Shown here one piece after another: positions 38,201 to 45,925 of a DNA stretch of 64,000 nt. Source of the stretch: JAJDFU01 sp964641965. Lineage in GTDB: Bacteria > Bacteroidota > Bacteroidia > Chitinophagales > Saprospiraceae. Position numbers and translations under genes: made by a program. The stretch spans positions 12,585 to 76,584 of the forward strand of contig CAZXLD010000022.1 in the NCBI GenBank assembly GCA_964641965.1, given 5' to 3'. Every line of letters begins with the position of its first letter. The stretch's first letter is position 1. A model generated the notes under the pieces. The model worked only from the letters and a program-made list of their open reading frames with translations, was not told where the DNA came from and searched no databases.

Positions 38201-38283
38201 CCGCCAATGTTCGACAGGGCTATGATTTCTATACGGCTCCACAGCCTAGGACATTCACTTTTGGGCTAAACCTTGGATTCTAA
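35257..38283 (+). CDS. SusC/RagA family TonB-dependent outer-membrane receptor
   Basis: The 1008-residue receptor has a signal peptide (residues 1-22, ending ISAQ), a CarboxypepD_reg-like domain (QSIQGTVTNDAGEPLIGVNI ... about 25-105), the TonB-box-like VVVTGYG segment (about 105-111), the plug (FVVDGVPITAEDQG, SIEILKDASAAAIYGSRASNGVVLI-type motif about 175-240), and a beta-barrel ending in FTFGLNLGF, where the terminal F is the usual barrel-insertion residue. It forms the pedal-bin transporter with SusD and takes up oligosaccharides using TonB energy. The next gene (susD) starts 18 bp later, and a pullulanase follows, so the substrate is probably an alpha-glucan. Confidence 0.96.
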   Translation: MFKKLTLALPIFLWAWAISAQQSIQGTVTNDAGEPLIGVNILVKGSNTGTVTDLDGNFELLVPSEYNTLLFSYTGFSPKEIVLDGASTRLDVVLNEAAIGLNEVVVTGYGTQVRSDITGNIAKVSSEEIKDIPVSSFESGIQGRTAGVFIEKTSGRLGEGVKVRVRGNSSISASNQPLFVVDGVPITAEDQGITNNQPTSPLIDINPADIESVEILKDASAAAIYGSRASNGVVLITTKRGKAGRTNFNVNYQVGISQPSNTIDFLNAAEYRELYTEATLRFLGIDPITASEEEQNDARQFLEDALVAGFNSDFETNTDWQEEAFRNDALFQQLDISASGGNENTRFYVGLGWTDQEGILIGNEFERIGGRLNLDQKAFDWLDVGMGFSFNRTTLDRIANDNAFATPLQLIALAPTQPARLEDGEPNPNTIYYNGLIEEKYSFRNTVVFRTLANVYGQLNILPWLRFRTEFGVDLLDQREDNFQGRQTQNGAPAGLGESRAVRVFNYNTNNFFTIGGEINDNHFLEAVLGMSYQESEQDLTSIQAQGFPNDDLNSIASAAEPTTTAETFQGFSFLSYFLRANYKLNNRYLFGVSGRVDASSKFGKNNRYGFFPAVTAGWIISNENFLINNPTLSYLKVRFSWGLTGNAPVANFAPLGQWVGNAYTTTSGLSPATLPSPDLKWENTSQFNLGLDFGLLNDRVTVEFDIYRKNTTDLLLSRPLPGISGFTSIFENVGEIRNEGVELVFNSLNFVGKFRWSTSFNIAFNRNEVTRLNSDSDIIDIVNRVRVGEPLGVFVMRKYAGVDPETGDALFDDGEGGTTSNFNAAPVQVVGDPNPDFVGGFNNTFEFYGVDINIFFQFVNGNQVFNDGGRFQSNNASGFVDNQTRDQLNRWRQPGDITNVPRAELVGSIGDQRSTRYLTDASYVRFKTLSVGYNLPSKVLDRLKLRQVRIYVLAQNLYNFTDYRGWDPEVNSPPTNPTTTTANVRQGYDFYTAPQPRTFTFGLNLGF

Positions 38284-38301
38284 TTCAAAATCATCCGAAA
38301 C

Positions 38302-39756
38302 ATGAAAAACAAGTATATTTTATTCTTCTTTTTAGTAGGCCTATTGGCCTCGGCCTGCAACAACCAACTGGATATATCTCCGCGCGAGGTGATCGATGCA
38401 GAAGAGGTATTTACCAGCGCCGATAATCTGGAGGCGGCTCTCGGTGGAGCCTATGCTGAATTTGCCGGGGTATTTGGTGGTGTGAATACTGCTTTTAGCG
38501 GTGAATTGTTTGGAGGGGATTTCAATCTGATGAGTGAGCTTCTTGCCTCCGACAGTAATCTAATATGGGGCGGATCGTTTTCCACCTATCGTGAAGTAGG
38601 CAATAAGGCGATTCTTGTCAACAATACCCTAATCCGAAATAATTGGTTACGAGCTTATCTGGCTATCAACAACTTGAATACTGTATTGGCCAATCTCGAT
38701 GTGGCCGATAGTCAGGAGCAAGCAGACCGTATTGAAGGAGAAGCATTGGGTTTGCGGGCCATGCTTTATTTCGATTTGGTCCGATTTTGGTCCAGACCTT
38801 GGGGTACTGGCACAGAAGCTTCAGATCTTGGTGTACCCTTGGTTTTAACGGCTATTGTAACGACAAATGACGCTGAAGCAACTGCAGACCTGGGACGTTC
38901 AAATGTAGCGGCTGTTTATCAACAGGTTGTTGATGACCTGGAGCGAGCGGAAACCTTGCTTGAACCCTCCGGAGCTAACGGTAATTTTTTCAGTACTTAT
39001 GCCGCATCTGCTGTTCTGTCTAGGGTTTATCTTCAACAAGGAAACTTTGAATTAGCAGCCGCTAAAGCAGACCGAGTGATCCAATCCGGTGTTTACAGCC
39101 TGGTAAGCGAACCTTTGGCTGCTTTCAACAATCCGTCGAATTCTTCAGAAGACATATTTGCGATCCAACAATCCACTTTGCGCAACGCGGGAGCGAACAA
39201 TAGCGGGCTTACCACCTTTTATGCTCGCTTAAACGGTCCTGGTCGGGGAGATATGCAGGTGCAGGAGCCTCATTTCCTTCTTTTTGAAGCAGGTGATCTG
39301 CGCGGCGGACTGCAGGATGATCTTCCTCAAACGGCAACTATCCCGGATGTAAGGGAAATGTATTACATCGGGGTTGGTGGTCAGAACTCCGGGCAAATCC
39401 AATGCGCGAAATACGGAGATCCCAATCTCAACATTCCTACTGCACGGCTGGCTGAAATGTATCTGACCAGGGCAGAAGCTAATTTTGAGGCCGGTACGAG
39501 TGTAGGAGCTGCTCCGGTCGACGATATCAATGTGGTTCGGGCTCGAGCCGGACTGGATCCAATTGGAGCAGTAACACAAGATGAAATTCGGGAAGAGCGC
39601 CAACGCGAACTGGCTTTTGAGGGGTTTAGACTGCATGATTTCAAGCGTTGGCAATTGCAGATCGATGGTCTTCCCTTCACCGATCCGGCTTTGGTATTGC
39701 CTATCCCGGAACGCGAATTGGAGGTATACGATATTCCTCAGAACGAGGGGTATTGA
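38302..39756 (+). CDS. SusD/RagB family nutrient-binding outer-membrane lipoprotein
   Basis: The 484-residue lipoprotein has a lipobox (LLASAC, Cys at about residue 19) and the SusD TPR-like architecture: LEAALGGAYAEFAGVF, RAYLAINNLNTVLANL, EGEALGLRAMLYFDLVRFW and PTARLAEMYLTRAEANFE, with the C-terminal LAFEGFRLHDFKRW (ReR.LaFEGhR.fDl.RW signature). It caps the SusC transporter and binds the glycan at the cell surface. Adjacent to susC (18-bp gap) and followed by a terminator-like hairpin before the pullulanase gene. Confidence 0.95.
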   Translation: MKNKYILFFFLVGLLASACNNQLDISPREVIDAEEVFTSADNLEAALGGAYAEFAGVFGGVNTAFSGELFGGDFNLMSELLASDSNLIWGGSFSTYREVGNKAILVNNTLIRNNWLRAYLAINNLNTVLANLDVADSQEQADRIEGEALGLRAMLYFDLVRFWSRPWGTGTEASDLGVPLVLTAIVTTNDAEATADLGRSNVAAVYQQVVDDLERAETLLEPSGANGNFFSTYAASAVLSRVYLQQGNFELAAAKADRVIQSGVYSLVSEPLAAFNNPSNSSEDIFAIQQSTLRNAGANNSGLTTFYARLNGPGRGDMQVQEPHFLLFEAGDLRGGLQDDLPQTATIPDVREMYYIGVGGQNSGQIQCAKYGDPNLNIPTARLAEMYLTRAEANFEAGTSVGAAPVDDINVVRARAGLDPIGAVTQDEIREERQRELAFEGFRLHDFKRWQLQIDGLPFTDPALVLPIPERELEVYDIPQNEGY

Positions 39757-39813
39757 TCGATCGATTCATTTTTGGCTAGACGGCGCCCGTTGTGGCGCTT
39801 AATTACAAATTGG

Positions 39814-39843
39814 GGAGGCAAGTAATGCTTGTCTCCTTTTTTT
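39814..39843 (+). terminator. Terminator or attenuator between susD and pullulanase gene
   Basis: A 9-bp stem GGAGGCAAG / CTTGTCTCC (one G-T pair) with a TAATG loop runs into seven T. It lies between the susD stop and the pullulanase start and could reduce or end read-through. Confidence 0.7.
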
Positions 39844-39867
39844 ATTTTGGCGTTGAATACCGTCTAC

Positions 39868-41868
39868 ATGCAGATCGTCCAATCTTTCCTATTCATGATC
39901 TTCTTGTTTGCCCTTGGGCCTTCGATTGGGGCTGCCCAGTCGACACCCGATCTAGACCGATTCCCCATTTATGATGGAGATGATCTGGGATTAACTTTTG
40001 AAGCCGATACTGTTCATTTTCGATTGTGGAGCCCAGTCGCTGAACAGGTGCGGTTACACCTCTATGAGACAGGGATTGGTGGGGCACCTCTCGTAACGAT
40101 TGATATGGATCAAGGGGAACACGGAAGCTGGAAAACAGAACTATCCAGGCAAGTGGAAGGGCAATATTACACGGTCCAGGTTTTGCATAAAGGACAATGG
40201 CTGATGGAAACGCCTGACCCTTATGCAAAGGCGGTGGGTGTAAATGGACTTCGGGGCCAGGTTCTGGATGTATCTACCCTGAATCCACCGGATTGGGAGA
40301 AGGACACCTATGTAGAGATCGATCCTTCGGAGGTGATTCTGTATGAGCTTCACCTTCGAGATGTATCAACGCATTCCTCTTCCGGAATCCGGCAAAAAGG
40401 CAAGTTCCTTGGATTGGTTGAAGAAGGGACCCAAAGCATGGAAGGGCTTTCTACTGGATTGGATCATATTGCTGGTTTGGGTATCACCCATTTGCACCTT
40501 CTGCCTGCTTTTGATTTTCGATCTATTGACGAGAGCCGGCTGGAAGAGGAACGATTCAATTGGGGATACGATCCTGCGCATTATAATGTCCCTGAAGGCA
40601 GTTTTTCTACAGACCCTTTTGATGGAAAAAGGCGAATACTGGAGTTTAAGCAGATGGTACAAGCCTTGCACCGAAGAGGGATTGGAGTAATCCTGGATGT
40701 GGTATACAATCATACCGGAGCTACGGAACAATCCGTATTCAATCAGGTAGTACCGCATTACTACTACCGGCACTGGGAAGATGGTCAATTTGCCAATGCT
40801 TCGGCCTGTGGTAATGAGACTGCCTCTGAACGACACATGGTACGGAAATTCATAATCGAATCCCTGCTGCACTGGGTAAAAGAATACCATATAGACGGCT
40901 TCCGATTTGACCTCATGGGTATTCATGATATGGAGACGATGAATGCCATTTCTAGCGCCCTACGCGAAGTAAATCCGGATGTGTTTTTATATGGGGAAGG
41001 ATGGACTGCCGGAGAAAGTCCGCTGCCAGTTGAGAAAAGAGCTTTAAAGAAGCATACGCATCAGCTGGACCATATTGCAGCCTTCAGTGACGACCTTCGG
41101 GACGGGCTAAAGGGAAGCGTTTTTGTAGATGACCAAGGTGGCTTTGTCAGTGGGTTAGCTGGGAATGAAGAGTCGGTTAAATTTGGAATTGTGGCAGCAA
41201 CCTCCCATCCGGAGGTGGATTATGAAGCTGTAAATTATTCAAATTCGCCCTGGGCCTTGGAACCAACCCAATGCATTAATTACGTCTCTTGCCACGATAA
41301 TCATACGCTCTGGGACAAACTGTTACTTTCGAGGCCGGATGCCAGCTCGTTTGAACGAGTGCATATGCATCATCTGGCTTTGGCAATTGTGCTGACCGCA
41401 CAGGGCATCCCTTTTTTACATGCAGGAGTCGAGATGAGACGAACCAAGAATGGGGTGGAAAACTCGTTTGAGTCTCCGGACTCGATCAACCAAATTCAAT
41501 GGTCCTGGCTTTCTGATAATCAGGAAACGGTTGAGTTCCTGAAGCAACTAATCACACTACGAAAGATGCATCCCGCCTTCCGGATGAAAACGACGGCTGA
41601 AATTCAATCCAACCTTTCTTTCGAACAATTAGAGGAGCCCTTACTGGTGGGATACCGGATAAACGGGGCAGCTGTCGGAGATGCCTGGGGGGAAATCCTT
41701 GTTTGGTTGAATGGTTCGGAAACACAAAGGTTAATCCAATTACCTGAAGGTAATGCCTGGTCCGTCGCTTTAAGCGAATTTGAAATTGACCTGGACGGGA
41801 TAAGAACAATTCCTGGTCCTGGACTCGTTTTACCTCCGATATCGGCAACTATTTTGTTCCGAGATTAG
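39868..41868 (+). CDS. Type I pullulanase-like glycoside hydrolase family 13
   Basis: The 666-residue product starts at the ATG at 39868 and has a signal peptide (MQIVQSFLFMIFLFALGPS..., ending GAAQ). A CBM48-like N-terminal domain (FRLWSPVAEQVRLHLYE) is followed by the GH13 barrel: the type I pullulanase signature FNWGYDPAHYNVPEGSFS (about 230-247), DVVYNHTG, the nucleophile in GFRFDLMG (about D348), the acid/base in YGEGW (about E377) and the third acid in SCHDNHT (about D477). It cleaves alpha-1,6 branches in pullulan or starch-like glucans. Its position after susCD makes this a small starch-type utilisation locus. Confidence 0.93.
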   Translation: MQIVQSFLFMIFLFALGPSIGAAQSTPDLDRFPIYDGDDLGLTFEADTVHFRLWSPVAEQVRLHLYETGIGGAPLVTIDMDQGEHGSWKTELSRQVEGQYYTVQVLHKGQWLMETPDPYAKAVGVNGLRGQVLDVSTLNPPDWEKDTYVEIDPSEVILYELHLRDVSTHSSSGIRQKGKFLGLVEEGTQSMEGLSTGLDHIAGLGITHLHLLPAFDFRSIDESRLEEERFNWGYDPAHYNVPEGSFSTDPFDGKRRILEFKQMVQALHRRGIGVILDVVYNHTGATEQSVFNQVVPHYYYRHWEDGQFANASACGNETASERHMVRKFIIESLLHWVKEYHIDGFRFDLMGIHDMETMNAISSALREVNPDVFLYGEGWTAGESPLPVEKRALKKHTHQLDHIAAFSDDLRDGLKGSVFVDDQGGFVSGLAGNEESVKFGIVAATSHPEVDYEAVNYSNSPWALEPTQCINYVSCHDNHTLWDKLLLSRPDASSFERVHMHHLALAIVLTAQGIPFLHAGVEMRRTKNGVENSFESPDSINQIQWSWLSDNQETVEFLKQLITLRKMHPAFRMKTTAEIQSNLSFEQLEEPLLVGYRINGAAVGDAWGEILVWLNGSETQRLIQLPEGNAWSVALSEFEIDLDGIRTIPGPGLVLPPISATILFRD

Positions 41869-41928
41869 CTCTGACATTGGGAATACATTGCCCAGCAAAA
41901 GCTTCACTACTTTTAATCAAAAATTGCC

Positions 41929-43158
41929 ATGAACCGGATAATTAGTTTAGTAGCATGTCTTTCCTTTTTCATTGTCGGATTGAATGGACAACTCCGAGAT
42001 GATTTAATTCACGGATTGCGGGTAGATGTTGTCTACTTGTCTTCGGATTACCTGGAAGGGCGTCTCACGGGTACGCCCGGCGAAATGCGAGCAGCTGATT
42101 ATTTGGTCAAACGTTACCAGGAGATTGGTTTGGAACCGGCTGGAGAATCTGGAAGTTACTTTCAAACGTTTGATTATACCATCCGAGCAAATCCACATGC
42201 TGAGGAAGGCCAACAAATCACCGGACGCAACGTAATCGGCTACCTCGATAATGGGGCGCCCTATACCGTTGTGATCGGAGCCCATTACGATCATATAGGC
42301 ATGGGGGGTATTGGGAGTCGAGATCAGGGGGAACCCGCCATCCACAATGGTGCGGACGACAATGCCAGCGGTGTCGCCAGCCTCTTGTACTTGGCAGAAT
42401 TTGTGACGTTGGGCAATTTTACCAACCACAATTATCTTTTTATTGCTTTCTCGGGTGAAGAATTAGGGTTAATCGGTTCTAAAGCCTACACCAAGTCTCC
42501 CTCCATAGGCCTGAACAAGGTGAGTTATATGATCAATATCGATATGCTGGGCCGTATGGATGAAGAAAAGAATTTGGTTGTCAATGGAGTAGGTACTTCT
42601 CCTGCCTGGAAGCCTGCGCTCGAAAAGATCAAGCTGCACGACATAAAAATTACGACTACAGAATCCGGTGTAGGGGCATCTGACCATACCTCCTTTTATC
42701 TGAAAGATATCCCGGCTGTTCACTTCTTTTCCGGTTTGCATTCGGAATATCACAAACCGTCGGATGATGCTGCCTTAATCAATTTTGATGGACTGTATGA
42801 AGCTACTGAAGTGATTCTGGCCTTGATCGACGAATTGGATAAAACCGACAAAATCGAGTTTTCCCCCACCAAGGATGAAGGAACTCAACGGCAGGCGGCT
42901 GCTTTTAAGGTCACGTTAGGAGTAATGCCTGATTATGCCCATGAGGCTGAAGGTATGCGAATTGATGCGGTAATTGCAGATCGAGCGGCAGCTAATGCGG
43001 GCATCCAGAACGGTGATATTGTGCTAAAGATTGGGGAGATGGAAGTAAAGGATATATATGACTACATGGAGGGCTTGAGCAAATTCAAAAAAGGAGATCA
43101 GACCAGGGTTACCGTCAAAAGAGGGGATGAATTGATTGAATACGAGGTTGAATTCTGA
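41929..43158 (+). CDS. M28-family zinc aminopeptidase with C-terminal PDZ domain
   Basis: The 409-residue secreted protein has a signal peptide (residues about 1-20, ending GLNGQ). The M28 catalytic domain shows the metal ligands in IGAHYDHIGM, NGADDNASGVAS, FSGEELGLIGS, MINIDMLGRM and a late His in GLHSEYHKPSDDA, so both zinc sites appear intact. A PDZ domain is C-terminal (about 335-405, RAAANAGIQNGDIVLKIGEME). The role is probably peptide trimming outside the cytoplasm. It is 60 bp behind the pullulanase but functionally unrelated to the glucan locus as far as I can tell. Confidence 0.92.
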   Translation: MNRIISLVACLSFFIVGLNGQLRDDLIHGLRVDVVYLSSDYLEGRLTGTPGEMRAADYLVKRYQEIGLEPAGESGSYFQTFDYTIRANPHAEEGQQITGRNVIGYLDNGAPYTVVIGAHYDHIGMGGIGSRDQGEPAIHNGADDNASGVASLLYLAEFVTLGNFTNHNYLFIAFSGEELGLIGSKAYTKSPSIGLNKVSYMINIDMLGRMDEEKNLVVNGVGTSPAWKPALEKIKLHDIKITTTESGVGASDHTSFYLKDIPAVHFFSGLHSEYHKPSDDAALINFDGLYEATEVILALIDELDKTDKIEFSPTKDEGTQRQAAAFKVTLGVMPDYAHEAEGMRIDAVIADRAAANAGIQNGDIVLKIGEMEVKDIYDYMEGLSKFKKGDQTRVTVKRGDELIEYEVEF

Positions 43159-43527
43159 AGTCTTATTCTTTGGGGAGTGCATTTGCGAGTAAGGCTGGTT
43201 TGAAAATTGCCTATAAGGAAATTGGTCGGTATTTTGGTAATCAACTACTGCAGTCGAGAAACTCATAAGCCCTAAATTGTAGTGAAGTTCAAGCTGCTGA
43301 TTCTAGAAAGGATTTCATTCACAATGATGAGAATTTGCTTAACATAATTAAGGGAAACCCCCAGCATTCTGCGTATACTTCTCGGACTAGAAACTAACAT
43401 AGATGAAAGTCTTAACCAAGAATTTAATGAATAGATTTCCATTTTCGTAAGGAGTATCAGGACAGCTTCAAAAAAGTAGTTTTTCCCTTTCGCCCGAGCA
43501 GATATTCCTTCTGTCTTTTTCAGTTCA
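43159..43527. other. Intergenic region without recognisable feature
   Basis: This 369-bp stretch lies between convergent genes (M28 peptidase and thioesterase). A 93-codon open frame on the minus strand overlapping the thioesterase end has no recognisable protein signal. No clear terminator hairpin with a T-tract was found. Confidence 0.45.
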
Positions 43528-43959
43528 TCAGTTCTTTCGTTTAACAATCGCAATGGTTAGTCGGCTAACGCAGATCAACCGTTCTTGCTGGTCCTTAATT
43601 TCAATATGCCAAACCTGGATGGTACGCCCCAGCCGGATGGGAGTTACTCGCCCAACAACACGCCCGCCTTCGGGAACGGACCGCAAATGATTCGCATTGA
43701 TTTCAATACCAACTGCGGAAAAGTGGTCGAGATCCTCCAGCATCAGGGTGGAGGCATAGCTGCCCAATGACTCAGCCAAGGCAACGGAAGCACCTCCGTG
43801 GAGTATGCGAAAAGGTTGAACCGTACGATGGTCGACAGGCATGGATGCTTCAATGAAATCGAATCCAATTTCCTGGATTTCTATGCCTAGGTGCTCCAGC
43901 AGGGTATGCTGGCCAATTTGCTGCAATCGTTCCAGGTTTGCGGGTTGTTTCCAGATCAT
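43528..43959 (-). CDS. PaaI/YdiI-type hotdog thioesterase
   Basis: The 143-residue hotdog-fold protein has the typical signature RTVQPFRILHGGASVALAESLG (helix with HGG and the catalytic-acid position in ALAE) followed by strands FSAVGIEINANHLRSVPEGG and IQVWHIEIKD. It matches the YdiI/MenI subgroup that hydrolyses aryl- or acyl-CoA such as 1,4-dihydroxy-2-naphthoyl-CoA. No menaquinone genes are nearby, so the physiological substrate remains open. Start ATG at 43957-43959; single gene. Confidence 0.9.
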   Translation of the reverse strand: MIWKQPANLERLQQIGQHTLLEHLGIEIQEIGFDFIEASMPVDHRTVQPFRILHGGASVALAESLGSYASTLMLEDLDHFSAVGIEINANHLRSVPEGGRVVGRVTPIRLGRTIQVWHIEIKDQQERLICVSRLTIAIVKRKN

Positions 43960-44203
43960 AAGTACGCTATAAATTGATAAGGTACTATTCTGTTTTTGAA
44001 AAAAAATTCACGGATAGTTGTGGAAATTCAGTCAAAGCAGGCTCTAAAGTAATGTAGATTGTAGTGCTTGTAGAAGGGAGGCTTTGGATCCTCGACCGGA
44101 TTTTTTAGCCTCCCCTCATTTAGCAACCCACTGCTCAGTTCCTGGATGCGCAGACCTATACTCCTTCGGGAACTCTATTTCCTCACCTAAAACCCATTTA
44201 CCC

Positions 44204-44614
44204 ATGAGAAGTCTATTCCTGGCCCTTATGCTGCTTTTTTCCGGCTGTTTGATTGCAAATGCTCAACAGGTGGTACAGACTAAAACCAATGCACCGATCA
44301 CTCGATCTACTGTCAAAAAGTCAAAGCCCAGCTTCAAAGGTGGCCGACCTGCCCTGCTTCGTTTTATTGATGTCAACCTTGAGTATCCCCCCTTGGCCAA
44401 AGAGCAGAAGGTAGAAGGCGTGTTGGTCGTTCAGCTGAAAATTGATGAAACGGGAAAGATCGTCGAATCTAAGGTGGTAGAACCCATGAGATACGGATGC
44501 GATGAGGCTGCGTTGGAGATGGTCCGGAAAATGCCTGATTGGGAACCTGCTATTCGGTCCGGAAAGCCGGTTACTACCTTATATAATCTGCCAATCCAGT
44601 TCCGATTACATTAA
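44204..44614 (+). CDS. Small secreted protein with TonB C-terminal domain
   Basis: From the ATG at 44204 the product is 136 residues: a signal-like segment (MRSLFLALMLLFSGC, ANAQ), a short basic linker, and a TonB C-terminal domain (about 50-136, YPPLAKEQKVEGVLVVQLKI, WEPAIRSGKPVTT, YNLPIQFRL). Unlike true TonB it has no obvious N-terminal inner-membrane anchor, because the hydrophobic segment ends in a signal-peptidase-like ANAQ; the LFSGC segment could alternatively be a lipobox. It is therefore probably a periplasmic or lipid-anchored TonB-C protein rather than an ExbB/D-coupled energy transducer. Upstream in-frame codons from 44084 lack homology. Confidence 0.82.
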   Translation: MRSLFLALMLLFSGCLIANAQQVVQTKTNAPITRSTVKKSKPSFKGGRPALLRFIDVNLEYPPLAKEQKVEGVLVVQLKIDETGKIVESKVVEPMRYGCDEAALEMVRKMPDWEPAIRSGKPVTTLYNLPIQFRLH

Positions 44615-44638
44615 GCCAGCATCTAAACAAGGGGTGGT

Positions 44639-45925
44639 TTAGGCTACTCCTTCACGGATGCGTTTTCGAGCCTTCCAACGGACCCGGGCCTCTGGTTTCT
44701 TTTTCTCAAAAGACCGTATAAGCCCGGCATACCAGGAAACGCCTGCTACATAAAACACAACCGTGATCAGGAAAATTGGACCGTATTCCATTCCTACCTC
44801 TCGCATCCAACCAAATAAGCGGGTGGAGACAAACCAACTGCCCGACCAGATGGAGGCACTCATAGCGCTAATCAATTCTTGGTTTTTGGGGCCTACGTAG
44901 TTCAGCATCAGTTCACTGGTCATGGGCCTGGCGGAGGTCATTAAAGGCTGTCGGATCACGTAGAAAAACCCGGCCAACCAAACTGCTCCGACCCAATCAT
45001 TATACCATGCTGTACTGGCCAAGCCAATCAAGGCCACTACCGCAGCAGATTGAAAAAGGGTAATGGCTATTCGATATCCAAAATTCCTCCGGATGAAAGG
45101 CATGAAAATCATGGTAAGTGCTACCAAGAGAAAGGTAACCGAACCCATAACCGAGAATTTAGCGGATGGCATACCGTGCACATGCAGGAAGAAGAGATTA
45201 ATCACGGGTATGGTGAATCCCGCTCCAATGGCGATAAGCAAAGTTGGCGTTAGGGCCTTTCCAATGAGCTTCCAATCGTAACCAGACCGGATTTCCCGAA
45301 AAGGAATTTGCTTGCCGCGCTTTTCCGTAATTCGGATGCGAAGCAGCAGGAACACGGAGATACTGGACATAACCGCAATAATGCGTAAGGTAGTAGCTTC
45401 ATCAAACGTCTCGGGTGCCAGACTATTCAAGCTGAAGTGTAGCACCCCGGATAAGAACATCATTATGCTGAAAGCAAAAAAATTCAGGCTAATCGCCTCA
45501 CTTTGGGTTTCCCGTTTCGCATTCAAAACAATAAAAGGCAACACACAGACCTGAGCGAACGAATAACACAGGCCCCAAAGACCAGAAAAAATGTGGAGCA
45601 GCCGAACCTCTCCAGCTTCAATTGCCCATAGAATTAATAAAGAAAATAAGGGAAGCCCGACGGCAGCGACGAGCAAAAAGGGAAGTAACCGTCGACCTTT
45701 GATAAACAAACCCAACGGGAATGCCAGCCAAAATACCGCCAGGAAACGGAAAGACCATACCTCCGCAATAGCTGGATCGGTATAGTTGTGCCTGGCCATG
45801 ACGAAATTGAGGAGTAGGAAAAAGGAGGTATTTATAGCTTGAAAGCAAAACTGGGCCCCAATAAGCTGAAGGATAGGCTTTTCGACCTTGCGATAACCGC
45901 TTCCAATCTCTTGAAGGATGCTCAT
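44639..45925 (-). CDS. MFS transporter, likely twelve-helix
   Basis: The 428-residue membrane protein shows repeated hydrophobic segments of the major facilitator superfamily, for example FCFQAINTSFFLLLNFVMAR, VFWLAFPLGLFI, FLLVAAVGLPLFSLLILWAI and, in the second half, LIAIGAGFTIPVINLFFLH. Loop arginines lie between helices. The start at the ATG at 45923-45925 overlaps the stop codon of miaA by four bases (ATGA), so the two are translationally coupled. I cannot assign a substrate, and no resistance context is visible. Confidence 0.85.
   Translation of the reverse strand: MSILQEIGSGYRKVEKPILQLIGAQFCFQAINTSFFLLLNFVMARHNYTDPAIAEVWSFRFLAVFWLAFPLGLFIKGRRLLPFLLVAAVGLPLFSLLILWAIEAGEVRLLHIFSGLWGLCYSFAQVCVLPFIVLNAKRETQSEAISLNFFAFSIMMFLSGVLHFSLNSLAPETFDEATTLRIIAVMSSISVFLLLRIRITEKRGKQIPFREIRSGYDWKLIGKALTPTLLIAIGAGFTIPVINLFFLHVHGMPSAKFSVMGSVTFLLVALTMIFMPFIRRNFGYRIAITLFQSAAVVALIGLASTAWYNDWVGAVWLAGFFYVIRQPLMTSARPMTSELMLNYVGPKNQELISAMSASIWSGSWFVSTRLFGWMREVGMEYGPIFLITVVFYVAGVSWYAGLIRSFEKKKPEARVRWKARKRIREGVA

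Noticed and set aside
43272..43553. 93-codon minus-strand open frame between the M28 peptidase and the thioesterase
   Set aside because: It overlaps the thioesterase gene end, has no domain or signal, and its composition is not protein-like; treated as chance.
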